11,554 nucleotides of DNA from Bacteroidia bacterium. GTDB taxonomy: Bacteria > Bacteroidota > Bacteroidia > NS11-12g > UBA955. The notes below the pieces were generated by a model. That model had not been told where the DNA came from. It worked only from the letters and a program-made list of their open reading frames with translations, and ran no database searches. Both the position numbers and the translations under genes were made by a program. The DNA lies in assembly GCA_020848595.1 (NCBI GenBank), contig JADLHV010000093.1:1-11554 (forward strand), given 5' to 3'. This document shows positions 1 to 6,545 of the stretch, in pieces; the stretch's first letter is position 1, and the number at the start of each line of letters is the position of its first letter.

Positions 1-371
1 AAGCTAAAATGAATTTTAGTTGGTTAGACAAGGATGATAAGGGCAATACTATCAGGAATTTTTCGAATTTAAATTTGTACTTAGATAAAATAGCTATGCT
101 TTCATTAACATGGACAATAGTTCATCCGATTGATGAGAACAGTCCATTGAGTAATTTTTCACCGAGTGATTTTGTCGATAAGGATGTTGAGATTTTCGTA
201 TTCATATCCTGTTACGACGATTCATTCAATCAAACAGTAAAGAGTAGATATGCGTATGTAGGTTCCGAAGTAATTAATAATGCCAAGTTTAAGAGAGCCT
301 TTCATGTCGATGAAGAAGGCTTTACGGTTTTAGATGTTAAGTCAGTGGGGCAATACGAACTCTTGTCATAA
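1..371 (+). CDS. Inward-rectifier K+ channel (KirBac type), C-terminal fragment
   Basis: This is the cytoplasmic C-terminal part of a KirBac/Kir-family potassium channel, cut by the left edge of the window. The frame is open upstream of the first ATG (codons GCT AAA precede ATG at 9), so that ATG is internal and the true start lies outside. Seen: a hallmark Kir cytoplasmic-domain series, LSLTWTIVHPIDENSPL (about residues 32-48 counted from the ATG), then FVDKDVEIFVFISCYDDSFNQTV, then YVGSEVINNAKF. The order and spacing match the immunoglobulin-like Kir C-terminal domain, including the strand that in KirBac reads roughly EILV-L-G-D-TF-QTV. The pore helices and the TVGYG-type filter are not in the window. 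Its stop overlaps the stop of the convergent LytTR gene by 6 bp. The family assignment is from recognition of motifs; a diverged Kir-like domain fused to something else upstream cannot be excluded. Confidence 0.82.
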   Translation, partial: AKMNFSWLDKDDKGNTIRNFSNLNLYLDKIAMLSLTWTIVHPIDENSPLSNFSPSDFVDKDVEIFVFISCYDDSFNQTVKSRYAYVGSEVINNAKFKRAFHVDEEGFTVLDVKSVGQYELLS

Positions 372-719
372 ATTGACACTTTCGAGTACGTAATGCGCCA
401 ATGTTTTTCTAACTTCTTTAGCAACCATTTCTTCAGATCCATCGTACATTAGAGCCATAATTTTACGGCCTGGTCTAAGTCCAATAAGATACTGCGGATT
501 AATGATACATTCTTTGTTGATTCTAATAAAATCATGACGGACAATCAATTCATTAAAGTAGCTTAATGATTTCTCTAATTTCATCATTCTACTGTTATAG
601 AAATAAATTTGAGTGATATCGTCTTCAAGTTTTATTTTGACAACAACTCTGACATCGATAGGGTGTTTCTTATTGTTGCCGTCAGGTACAACAATAAGAT
701 TGGTTAATGCGTTTTTCAT
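366..719 (-). CDS. Stand-alone LytTR-type DNA-binding regulator
   Basis: A 117-residue protein made almost wholly of one LytTR DNA-binding domain (about residues 20-110). Seen: the core motif FIRINKECIINPQYLIGL (64-81), equivalent to the family pattern F-RIH-S-IVN--YI, preceded by a strand pair around VVVKIKLEDDITQIYFYN and followed by the basic-to-acidic stretch MYDGSEEMVAKEVRKTL, where the family has the dG--ipvSr segment. There is no receiver domain, no sensor and no membrane segment, so it is a single-domain transcription factor whose input is unknown. ATG at 719 is the only reasonable start; no Shine-Dalgarno is visible, as is normal in Bacteroidota. Upstream lie a candidate promoter (809-840) and a twin palindrome (856-893) that may control it. 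It is convergent with the K+ channel gene, so co-regulation by a shared transcript is not expected. Confidence 0.85.
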   Translation of the reverse strand: MKNALTNLIVVPDGNNKKHPIDVRVVVKIKLEDDITQIYFYNSRMMKLEKSLSYFNELIVRHDFIRINKECIINPQYLIGLRPGRKIMALMYDGSEEMVAKEVRKTLAHYVLESVNL

Positions 720-808
720 TTGGTAGCATAATGTTAGGTGAGTCTTTTTCGTTGGTTTTTTTCGTAAGCTATTTTATCCAATCTATCGTTTGTTTAATTT
801 AGCCTATA

Positions 809-840
809 CAAATTGAATCAATTTATTCTGTATTAGCAAG
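809..840 (-). promoter_or_regulatory. Candidate promoter of the LytTR gene
   Basis: On the minus strand, CTTG (840-837) is followed after 20 nt by TCAATTTG (816-809), a 7-of-8 resemblance to the Bacteroidota -7 box TAnnTTTG with a TTTG-like -33 box at acceptable spacing. It would start transcription near 803, about 85 nt before the ATG. The match is imperfect, so the call is tentative. Its position just downstream of the twin palindrome is the main supporting argument. Confidence 0.35.
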
Positions 841-855
841 TTTATGGATTCAAAA

Positions 856-893
856 TCACCCTTTAGGGTGAGAGAAATCACCCTAAAGGGTGA
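856..893. promoter_or_regulatory. Twin palindromic operator-like site
   Basis: Two 16-bp near-palindromes, TCACCCTTTAGGGTGA (856-871) and TCACCCTAAAGGGTGA (878-893), stand with centres 22 bp apart, about two helical turns. Each has perfect 6-bp arms TCACCC/GGGTGA, and the flanks are also repeated (AAA before, GAG or GAGT after). The second is the exact reverse complement of the first. This is the layout of a site bound side by side by two dimers on the same DNA face. It lies between two divergently transcribed genes. Relative to the candidate LytTR promoter the sites centre near -60 and -82, the usual place for an activator. Relative to the dehydrogenase promoter they lie near -190 to -210. 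I do not recognise the binding protein. A LytTR protein normally binds direct repeats, so autoregulation through this site is not obvious. Confidence 0.6.
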
Positions 894-1062
894 GTATAAC
901 TGTTAATTTCAACTCAAAAATTAAAATAAATTGCTCTGTTTACTGAGTAAAATAGCCATAATTTAAGTTTGTATTAAATTTATTAAATGGTGGAAAAATA
1001 AATTGACTTATCTGACTGATTTTTAGGCTTAAAACGGACTAATTTTAAGAAGAAAAAATCAT

Positions 1063-1070
1063 TATCTTTG
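1063..1070 (+). promoter_or_regulatory. -7 box TATCTTTG of the dehydrogenase promoter
   Basis: TATCTTTG fits the Bacteroidota -7 consensus TAnnTTTG exactly and ends 18 nt before the ATG at 1089, giving a leader of roughly 13-16 nt. No good TTTG is seen at the expected -33 distance (only TTTTA near 1043). Because the box contains the TTG at 1068, that TTG cannot plausibly be the start codon: it would lie upstream of the transcript. This fixes the start at ATG 1089. Confidence 0.65.
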
Positions 1071-1088
1071 CGCCTCAAAATAATTGGA

Positions 1089-2180
1089 ATGCGTAAATTG
1101 CTCGAAAAATTTGAATCTAAACGTCCTGAAATCGTATTTGAATGGAAGGACAGTGAAACTGAAGCTGAAGGTTGGGTGGTTATAAACTCTCTTCGAAATG
1201 GTGCCGCTGGCGGTGGAACTAGAATGAGAAAAGGCTTAGATAAACGCGAAGTTGAAAGCTTAGCTAAAACAATGGAAGTGAAATTTTCTGTTTGTGGTCC
1301 TCCTATTGGTGGAGCTAAATCTGGTATTAATTTCGACCCTGCTGATCCACGTAAAAAAGGCGTTTTAGAACGTTGGTATAAAGCTGTATATCCTTTGCTT
1401 AAAAACTATTACGGAACTGGTGGCGATTTAAATGTCGATGAAATTCACGAAGTAATTCCAATGACTGCAAACTTAGGTATTTTGCACCCTCAAGAAGGTA
1501 TCGTTAATGGACATCTAAATTACTCGCCTGAAGAAAAACTGAAAAGTATTTCTAGATTGCAAGAAGGCGTTTTGTTGCCTATAGTTGACGAACGTTTTAC
1601 ACCTGATGTTAATATGAAATACACCATTGCCGATATGATTACTGGTTGGGGTGTTGCAGAAGCTGTTCGCCATTACTATGAGTTATGGGGCGGAACTATG
1701 AATGGTAAATTTGCCGTCATTCAAGGTTGGGGAAATGTTGCCGCCGCCGCCGCTTTTTATCTTTCTAAAAATGGCGTTCTTATCAATGGAATTATTGATA
1801 GAAATGGTGGATTAATAAGTGAAAAAGGTTTCGGCTATGAAGAAATAAAAGACTTGTTCTTAAATCGTAAAGGAAATGAATTGTATCATCCTGAAATGCT
1901 AAGTTTCGAAGAAGTTAATAGTAAGATTTGGGATTTGCCTATGGAGATTTTTATTCCTGGTGCTGCTTCTCGATTAATTACCCAAAATCAAGCCGAACGC
2001 ATGATTGAAAGTGGTGTTGAAGTGGTAAGTTGTGGTGCTAATGTGCCGTTCGCAGATAAGGAAATTTTTATGGGTCCTATCTCCGAATATATGGATAATC
2101 ATACGGCTGTTGTTCCTGATTTTATTGCCAATTGTGGAATGGCTCGAGTATTTGGTTATCTGATGAAACAAGGTGCTTAA
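1089..2180 (+). CDS. Glu/Leu/Phe/Val-family amino-acid dehydrogenase, truncated by TAA
   Basis: NAD(P)-dependent oxidative deamination of an amino acid is the family reaction; the exact substrate cannot be read from sequence. Seen (numbering from ATG 1089): the dimerisation/substrate domain with GGGTRMRKG (41-49), the substrate-binding Lys65 in MEVKF, catalytic-region Lys77 in GPPIGGAKSGI and catalytic Asp113 in GTGGDLN. A linker typical of the Bacteroidota clade follows (HPQEGIVNGHL, 133-143, and YTIADMITGWGVAEAVRHYY). The Rossmann fold starts at GWGNVA (213-218), with IIDRNGG after it, then PGAASRLIT, SCGANVPF and PDFIANCGMARVFGYLM near the end. The open frame stops at TAA 2178-2180 after 363 residues, but 51 further codons in the same frame look like the missing C-terminus (see 2181-2336). 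Full length with readthrough would be 415 residues, about normal for this clade. The product is therefore either a truncated enzyme, a young pseudogene, or rescued by readthrough. Start: ATG 1089, not the TTG at 1068. Confidence 0.85.
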   Translation: MRKLLEKFESKRPEIVFEWKDSETEAEGWVVINSLRNGAAGGGTRMRKGLDKREVESLAKTMEVKFSVCGPPIGGAKSGINFDPADPRKKGVLERWYKAVYPLLKNYYGTGGDLNVDEIHEVIPMTANLGILHPQEGIVNGHLNYSPEEKLKSISRLQEGVLLPIVDERFTPDVNMKYTIADMITGWGVAEAVRHYYELWGGTMNGKFAVIQGWGNVAAAAAFYLSKNGVLINGIIDRNGGLISEKGFGYEEIKDLFLNRKGNELYHPEMLSFEEVNSKIWDLPMEIFIPGAASRLITQNQAERMIESGVEVVSCGANVPFADKEIFMGPISEYMDNHTAVVPDFIANCGMARVFGYLMKQGA

Positions 2181-2336
2181 GTAAATGATACCGCTATCTT
2201 AAAATATGTATCGGAAATTATTAGACAAGCACTTATGCGTGTGCATCAATTTAATTCTAAAACGACTGGTTTAAGTGCTAAAGGTCTTGAATTAAGTTTG
2301 ACAGATTTAGTGAGCTCTGCTGCTGTTTCAAGATAA
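2181..2336 (+). pseudogene. In-frame C-terminal remainder of the dehydrogenase
   Basis: Directly after TAA 2178-2180 the same reading frame stays open for 51 codons and ends at TAA 2334-2336. The product begins VNDTAILKYVSEIIRQAL and continues with MRVHQFNSKTTGLSAKGLEL. This resembles the usual end of Bacteroidota Glu/Leu/Phe/Val dehydrogenases, where a segment like itDeAIf-DvS--I--AL--vh--N is followed by a final helix; in these enzymes the C-terminal helices pack back across the cleft hinge. A rho-independent terminator stands 26 nt after the second TAA, as expected for the original gene end. A single substitution (for example AAA, GAA or CAA to TAA) would explain the break; a sequencing or assembly error would give the same picture. 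No plausible in-frame restart codon lies at its beginning (the first in-frame ATG is at 2235). Confidence 0.72.
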
Positions 2337-2361
2337 AAATTAGCGTCCTTGTACTTTAGTC

Positions 2362-2388
2362 AACTGTTTGAACAGTTATTGTTTTTTT
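2362..2388 (+). terminator. Intrinsic terminator of the dehydrogenase gene
   Basis: Stem AACTGT (2362-2367), loop TTGA, stem ACAGTT (2372-2377), then ATTG and seven T (2382-2388). The stem is short and AT-rich but the T-run is good. Its placement after the second TAA rather than the first supports 2336 as the ancestral gene end. Confidence 0.55.
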
Positions 2389-2436
2389 AAATAGTTTTAT
2401 AAGAATTCTATTTCTGTTTCCTTAATTTCTAATGTT

Positions 2437-2444
2437 TATCTTTG
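2437..2444 (+). promoter_or_regulatory. -7 box TATCTTTG of the mscS-like gene
   Basis: An exact TAnnTTTG match that ends only 4 nt before the ATG at 2449, so transcription should begin at or within a base or two of the start codon. This predicts a leaderless or nearly leaderless mRNA. A -33 element is poor (TCTG or TTTC around 2413-2420). Confidence 0.6.
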
Positions 2445-2448
2445 TGTT

Positions 2449-3189
2449 ATGTTTTGGCAAAATCATCCTAAAACCTATCCTTTATTAATACTAATTGCTG
2501 GTTTATATATTTTAAAACTGTTCACTCTATACGTTTATAGAAGACGTAATAAAATAAAGGGCAAGGACAATTTTATTATTGGAATTAATACCATCTATTA
2601 TGTTTTTTTAACTATTTTACTTTTGCTCTTAACGATGGTGGTGATGAAAGTAAATATTAAAGAGTTTTTTACTTCTATATCCATCATAGCTGCGGCTATC
2701 GCTATTGTTTCTAAAGATTATATTTCTAATGCGATTAATGGTATGATATTGATGTTTAACAATCAATTTTCAATTAATGATAAAATCAAAATTGGACATC
2801 AAAAAGGCAGAATTATTCATATAAGTCTTTTAAATGTTCAGATTATAAATGAAGAAGACGATATTATTTTTATTCCAAATAACTCGGTTTTAAGTCAAGA
2901 GATTATTAATTATTCGAAAGCTGAAAGTACCAAAGTAAGTATGGAATTAACAGTCGATGCTTTTGGAATAGAAAGTTTCGATGAACTTGAAAAGTATTTT
3001 GCAAGTAAATTGGAGTTGGATGTGAACGTTGAAAAGGGGAGCTTTAAATTGAAAATATTAGAGGTCAATTATAGAAAGGCAAGAATAAGAGCCGAAGTAA
3101 ATATGATTAGCAAGGGAATTAGATTGGAACGTCATTTTAAGCGCCAATTATTAGATGCTTGGTTCGAAAAATTACGTCAAAAAAATTAA
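2449..3189 (+). CDS. MscS-family small-conductance mechanosensitive channel
   Basis: Membrane channel expected to open on membrane stretch and release solutes during hypo-osmotic shock. Seen in 246 residues: three membrane segments at about 10-29, 44-67 and 71-104. The third is the pore-lining helix with SIIAAAIAIVSKDYISNAINGMILM, the Ala/Gly-rich pattern of MscS TM3. The beta domain follows at about 106-158 (FSINDKIKIGHQKGRIIHI, then LNVQIINEEDDIIFIPNNSVLSQEIINYS), matching the family's F-vGD-I-v---G-V--I-l-tT-l-t-dg--v-iPNs---. An alpha/beta C-terminal region of about 85 residues ends the protein. It is shorter than E. coli MscS (286 residues) but has the whole core. ATG 2449 keeps the first membrane segment intact and no upstream start exists. 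The stop abuts the convergent glycosylphosphotransferase stop with no gap, so terminators for both must lie inside the opposing gene or be absent. Confidence 0.88.
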   Translation: MFWQNHPKTYPLLILIAGLYILKLFTLYVYRRRNKIKGKDNFIIGINTIYYVFLTILLLLLTMVVMKVNIKEFFTSISIIAAAIAIVSKDYISNAINGMILMFNNQFSINDKIKIGHQKGRIIHISLLNVQIINEEDDIIFIPNNSVLSQEIINYSKAESTKVSMELTVDAFGIESFDELEKYFASKLELDVNVEKGSFKLKILEVNYRKARIRAEVNMISKGIRLERHFKRQLLDAWFEKLRQKN

Positions 3190-4605
3190 TTATTTTCCTC
3201 TACCCTGCACCATAATAAGTATGGTATACGCCATAATTTTGAAATCTAAAGCTAAGCTATAGTTTTCGATATACAGAATATCATAATACAAACGTTGAAT
3301 CATTTGGTCTAGATTTTCGGCATAACCATATTTAACTTGACCCCAGCTCGTGATACCCGGTTTAACTTTTTGTAATCGTTTGTAATAAGGTGCTCTTACT
3401 ATAATTTGATCAATAAAATGTTGACGTTCTGGTCTTGGACCTACCACACTCATTTCTCCTATTAAAACATTCCAAAATTGAGGAAATTCGTCGAGTCGTG
3501 TTTTTCTTAAGAACTTGCCAATCTTCGTAATTCTTGGATCGTCTTCTCTAGATAATTGCGGTCCCGATATTTCGGCATCTGGACGCATACTCCTAAATTT
3601 AATAATATGAAATGGCTTGCCTTGTATGCCTATTCTTTCTTGAGTAAAAAATATGGGTCCCTTGCTACTTAACTTAATCATGGCAGCAATCAATAACATA
3701 AAAGGAAAAGATAATACTAATACCATTATCGAAAAGACGATATCGAATGCACGTTTTGCATGTTTTTGCCATTCAGGCATTACTTCAAAATCAACTTCTA
3801 TTAATACTGCTCCAAGGATATTATTCATCTTAACCATTCGGGTAAAAATGGAATACATATCTGGAATAATTTTAATGAATATAGTAGAATTCTCGACGGT
3901 ACTAAAAATAGCGTTTAACTGACTGTGTTCTGTCGTTTCTAATGCAATTACAAGCTCTTCTACTTGTTTGTCTTGAATTAATACTGGTAAGTCTTTGTAA
4001 TTGCCTAATAGGGGCAAATGCTTTTCCATTTCGCTGGTGTCTTCTCCATTGACACTAACAAATCCAATAAATCTAAATCCATTGGTGATGGTGGCAGTTT
4101 GCAAATCTTCAAACAACTTTATAGCTTTCTCGTTAGAACCAACCATAATCGTGTTAAAACCGTAAATCCGTTTTTGAATCTTATTATTAGTTTGTGTCGA
4201 AAGTATAAATCTACCGGTATAAGTAAAAAACAATTGGAAACCGAGCAGTAGTCCGAAAGTATTGTAATAGTCTCTATAATTACTCACACTATCATCTAAC
4301 AATAAAGTAAAGAAGATAAAGAGCGTACCAAGAAACGAGGTGTAGAATGTTTGTTTTAATTCGCGTAATCTAGAGCGTCTAAAAATATTATTGTAGTAAC
4401 CTGTTAGATAGTAAAACACAATCCAAAAGGTTGGAATTGCAATGATGCCTAAAATTAATTTACTATCGCGACTCAGGGGTATTTGATAATCGCTATGCGC
4501 CGTGTCTACATAATGTTTACGAAACCAAAAAAGGAGAAACCATACCAAAGCGGCTGCTAGGTAATCAGAAATTAGGTACTTAACAATTTGTTTGGTCTTA
4601 TTCAA
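3190..4605 (-). CDS. Exopolysaccharide polyprenyl glycosylphosphotransferase
   Basis: Transfers the first sugar-1-phosphate from a UDP-sugar onto undecaprenyl phosphate at the cytoplasmic membrane, starting a surface polysaccharide repeat unit (WcaJ/WbaP-like, polyisoprenyl-phosphate hexose-1-phosphate transferase family). Seen in 471 residues: four N-terminal membrane segments (about 12-28, 49-69, 87-103, 115-136), a Rossmann-like CoA_binding_3 region (about 148-250, with NTIMVGSNEKA), a further hydrophobic segment (287-311) and the catalytic domain to the end. Signatures are KFRSMRPDAE (336-345), TRLDEFPQFWNVLIGEMSVVGPRPE (369-393, with the catalytic Asp372-Glu373 pair) and KPGITSWGQVKYGYAE. 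The start is TTG 4605-4603: a TAA in the same frame ends the preceding gene only 3 nt upstream, so no earlier start exists, and MNKTKQIVKYLISDYLAAAL looks like a native N-terminus. It is the last gene of a three-gene operon. No other glycosyltransferase is in the window, so the polysaccharide it begins is unknown. Confidence 0.92.
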   Translation of the reverse strand: MNKTKQIVKYLISDYLAAALVWFLLFWFRKHYVDTAHSDYQIPLSRDSKLILGIIAIPTFWIVFYYLTGYYNNIFRRSRLRELKQTFYTSFLGTLFIFFTLLLDDSVSNYRDYYNTFGLLLGFQLFFTYTGRFILSTQTNNKIQKRIYGFNTIMVGSNEKAIKLFEDLQTATITNGFRFIGFVSVNGEDTSEMEKHLPLLGNYKDLPVLIQDKQVEELVIALETTEHSQLNAIFSTVENSTIFIKIIPDMYSIFTRMVKMNNILGAVLIEVDFEVMPEWQKHAKRAFDIVFSIMVLVLSFPFMLLIAAMIKLSSKGPIFFTQERIGIQGKPFHIIKFRSMRPDAEISGPQLSREDDPRITKIGKFLRKTRLDEFPQFWNVLIGEMSVVGPRPERQHFIDQIIVRAPYYKRLQKVKPGITSWGQVKYGYAENLDQMIQRLYYDILYIENYSLALDFKIMAYTILIMVQGRGK

Positions 4606-4608
4606 ATC

Positions 4609-5502
4609 TTACTGCAAGTATACGAGTTTTAGATTATCTAAATAAATGTACTTGTCTTCTGTGTCGCCATTTTCTTTATATGTACCTATAAAGACTCTAA
4701 TTTTAGTATTAGTGCTTAAATCGCCAGTTTCTGAAGCCAAATTCACATATATTTTTTTCCAATTGCCCTTGGTATTGTAAACAACCATAACAGGCGATTG
4801 AATGATGTCGATATTGTCGTCTGAATATATGCCAATTTGAACATCGAGATTGGTTTTAATATCGAGTTCTACATAAACAGATGTCCCTAAATTAGGCACC
4901 GTAAATGTACGCAAAGTGCTTCTTTCAAATATAACCGACGTGTCTTCTGGAATGGAAATAAATCCGCAGTAATTAGACCCAGCAAAAGGTTGATCTACTC
5001 CTGGAGTATTGGTAGGTAAAACAACAATCGAGTCAAGGGTATTATCGAGTCCCGATTCTATGAGTGAAATGGCTTGATCTTCGAAATCTTCAATCCATTC
5101 AAATTTGCAATTGGTTCGATAGGTAGAGCTAGGACGAATAGTATCAATGCGTCCAGGGGCAAGCATCAATGTATCTACGTATGAATTATAAGGTTTGTAA
5201 TACTTCTGATTACTACTTACGCCATTTTCTTTTATATTTGGAAACACCTCTACGATACTGTTCCCAGAACTTAAAACTGGAATGGTCACTGGAAGTTCGA
5301 AATTGCCAATTTCAGCGCCATTGACAAAGACTTTTGCTCCAATTATTTCAGACGTCCCTAAACCTTGCGAATTGGGGTCGGATGAAAAACTAAATTTAGT
5401 AAGGTGTAAATAAGCAGGTGTAACTTCTTGTTCTTTGTCGCAGGAAGTAAATAAGATGGCTAAAACACAAAGGGTGATAAATGACTTAAACAATGGACTC
5501 AT
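4609..5502 (-). CDS. Uncharacterised lipoprotein, second gene of the operon
   Basis: I do not recognise a named function. The 297-residue product begins with a lipoprotein signal: MSPLFKSFITLCVLAILFTSC, lipobox LFTSC with Cys21. The mature N-terminus starts CDKEQE; charged residues just after the Cys are common in Bacteroidota surface lipoproteins, so outer-surface exposure is possible but inferred. The rest is beta-rich. It has an Ig-like or adhesin-like first half (GAKVFVNGAEIGNFELPVTIPVL, then KYYKPYNSYVDTLMLAPGRIDTI). The second half has FEWIEDFEDQ and ends in EDKYIYLDNLKLVYL, the look of a jelly-roll carbohydrate-binding-like module (inference only). ATG 5502 is preferred over an upstream in-frame ATG at 5532 because it places the signal peptide at the N-terminus. 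The start overlaps the upstream oxidoreductase by 17 bp and the stop is 3 nt from the glycosylphosphotransferase start. It therefore probably serves polysaccharide export, anchoring or sensing. Confidence 0.75.
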   Translation of the reverse strand: MSPLFKSFITLCVLAILFTSCDKEQEVTPAYLHLTKFSFSSDPNSQGLGTSEIIGAKVFVNGAEIGNFELPVTIPVLSSGNSIVEVFPNIKENGVSSNQKYYKPYNSYVDTLMLAPGRIDTIRPSSTYRTNCKFEWIEDFEDQAISLIESGLDNTLDSIVVLPTNTPGVDQPFAGSNYCGFISIPEDTSVIFERSTLRTFTVPNLGTSVYVELDIKTNLDVQIGIYSDDNIDIIQSPVMVVYNTKGNWKKIYVNLASETGDLSTNTKIRVFIGTYKENGDTEDKYIYLDNLKLVYLQ

Positions 5503-6448
5503 GTTGACTGTAGGCAAAATTTTGCATAACATTTACCACATTATAAGCCTCTTCTAGCGAAACTAAGGGCGAAATGTGGTTGGTTATACAATCTACAAAG
5601 TTCAACAAATCTTTTTGAATTACGTCAAAATAGAGTATTTTTTTTTCGAAATGATTCATCTTTTGAGCAAGGCTGGTATTAGATGTTACACTTTCGAATG
5701 GGAGCTTATGCTCGAGGTCGAGGTCTAATCGGGTTTCTTCGACCTTAAAATCTTGAATATCGGCTGTTATAATCTTGCCTTTTTGATATAAGGTCAATAC
5801 ATTTTTATGCGACTTGCTAATGGTATTTAAAATTATCTCGGAACTAGCCGAATTGTCATAAGTAATATGAATCTTTACCTCATCTGGCTTCTGATTGAAT
5901 ATATATTGCTTATTAATTTTAACTTTATTGACATTAGAACTCACACATCTCAATACCATATCTATCGTTTCATAAAGGATTTCTTTTGAATTATGATCCG
6001 TAAATTGGATATTGAATTGGACATTTATTTCGTGTTGTATAAACGTTGGCTTCTGAACCGACTGTCTTGCGGTGGTATAAACACATCCATTGCCATAAAC
6101 ATTTGAAATGTAAAATGTTGTGTCTGCTTCGTTTCTTAGTTTTTGTAAAACGCTGATTTCTGTACAATTAAGTTCAGGAAACTTCTCAAATAAGATATGC
6201 TTACTTTGACGAATACACTCTATGATAGTATCAAATAAATGTAAATGGTTGAGACCACAAAATAAAATGGCGTCTGCTCTTTGGATAAAATCAGTTAAAG
6301 GTGAAATGCCGTAAAATTGCTCGAAATTGTTGTCTTCTGTACTGTCAAATGAACCAACTAACTCATAAGAGGGGTTCTTCTGAAAATAAGGAAGATAAGT
6401 TTCCATAGCCTTTGGACTTCCAGCGATGCCGATCTTTATTTTTGACAA
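5486..6448 (-). CDS. Gfo/Idh/MocA-like oxidoreductase, diverged
   Basis: First gene of the operon; probably an NAD(P)-dependent sugar-type oxidoreductase or a non-catalytic relative. Seen (numbering from TTG 6448): MSKIKIGIAGSPKAMETYLPYF as the first Rossmann strand and loop, with GIAGSP in place of the usual GxGxxG. Then YELVGSFDSTED, a second strand ending in an acidic residue, RADAILFCGLNHLH, matching the family's -DaV-I-tp---H, and KHILFEKFPEL at about 84-93, where the family has EKP. The C-terminal half (about residues 120-320) is weakly conserved but of normal family length (320 residues). Catalytic competence is uncertain because the glycine loop and the EKP motif are altered. The start is unclear: the frame is open to TTG 6481, but TTG 6448 gives a canonical N-terminus, so I prefer it. 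No ATG is available. The gene is divergent from pcm. Context suggests making or modifying the sugar used by the downstream glycosylphosphotransferase (inference). Confidence 0.72.
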   Translation of the reverse strand: MSKIKIGIAGSPKAMETYLPYFQKNPSYELVGSFDSTEDNNFEQFYGISPLTDFIQRADAILFCGLNHLHLFDTIIECIRQSKHILFEKFPELNCTEISVLQKLRNEADTTFYISNVYGNGCVYTTARQSVQKPTFIQHEINVQFNIQFTDHNSKEILYETIDMVLRCVSSNVNKVKINKQYIFNQKPDEVKIHITYDNSASSEIILNTISKSHKNVLTLYQKGKIITADIQDFKVEETRLDLDLEHKLPFESVTSNTSLAQKMNHFEKKILYFDVIQKDLLNFVDCITNHISPLVSLEEAYNVVNVMQNFAYSQHESIV

Positions 6449-6454
6449 TTGTTG

Positions 6455-6461
6455 CAAAATA
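6455..6461 (-). promoter_or_regulatory. Tentative -7 element of the three-gene operon
   Basis: On the minus strand TATTTTG (6461-6455), one base shorter than TAnnTTTG, stands 6 nt before the preferred TTG start at 6448. If it is real, the operon mRNA would be leaderless and the alternative upstream TTG at 6481 would be excluded. A TTG lies 17 nt further upstream as a possible -33. The match is imperfect. Confidence 0.3.
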
Positions 6462-6545
6462 GATTTGGTACAAAAATGCAATAGTTGCTTCTTTGTAGCA
6501 TCATTTTGTTATTAACCGTGTACTAAAAGCCATACAATTCGACCA

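Larger units (their letters stand above)
720..1062. other. Gene-free divergent intergenic region
   Basis: About 370 bp between the LytTR start and the dehydrogenase start hold no coding frame that I can support. The region is very AT-rich. It contains the twin palindrome at 856-893, the tentative minus-strand promoter at 809-840 and, at its right end, the dehydrogenase -7 box. Apart from these I see nothing in it; no tRNA or other structured RNA was recognised. Confidence 0.6.

Noticed and set aside
213..218. Not a DNA position: dehydrogenase residues 213-218, GWGNVA in place of GxGxxG, as a sign of enzyme decay (GCC-rich codons at 1740-1754)
   Set aside because: Ala at the third Gly position is normal in functional glutamate dehydrogenases, so it is not evidence of damage.
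856..893. Twin palindrome as an intrinsic terminator or a CRISPR fragment
   Set aside because: No T-run follows on either strand and no gene ends nearby. Two units with a 6-bp gap are far too few and too close for a CRISPR array.
1068..1088. TTG at 1068 as start of the dehydrogenase
   Set aside because: The TTG is part of the TATCTTTG -7 promoter box at 1063-1070, so it would be upstream of the mRNA. ATG 1089 gives the expected N-terminus.
1974..2171. 65-residue minus-strand open frame
   Set aside because: Antisense shadow inside the dehydrogenase gene, with no promoter or protein-like features.
3653..4251. Two plus-strand open frames of 89 and 77 residues
   Set aside because: Both lie antisense inside the glycosylphosphotransferase gene, whose own frame is strongly supported by motifs.
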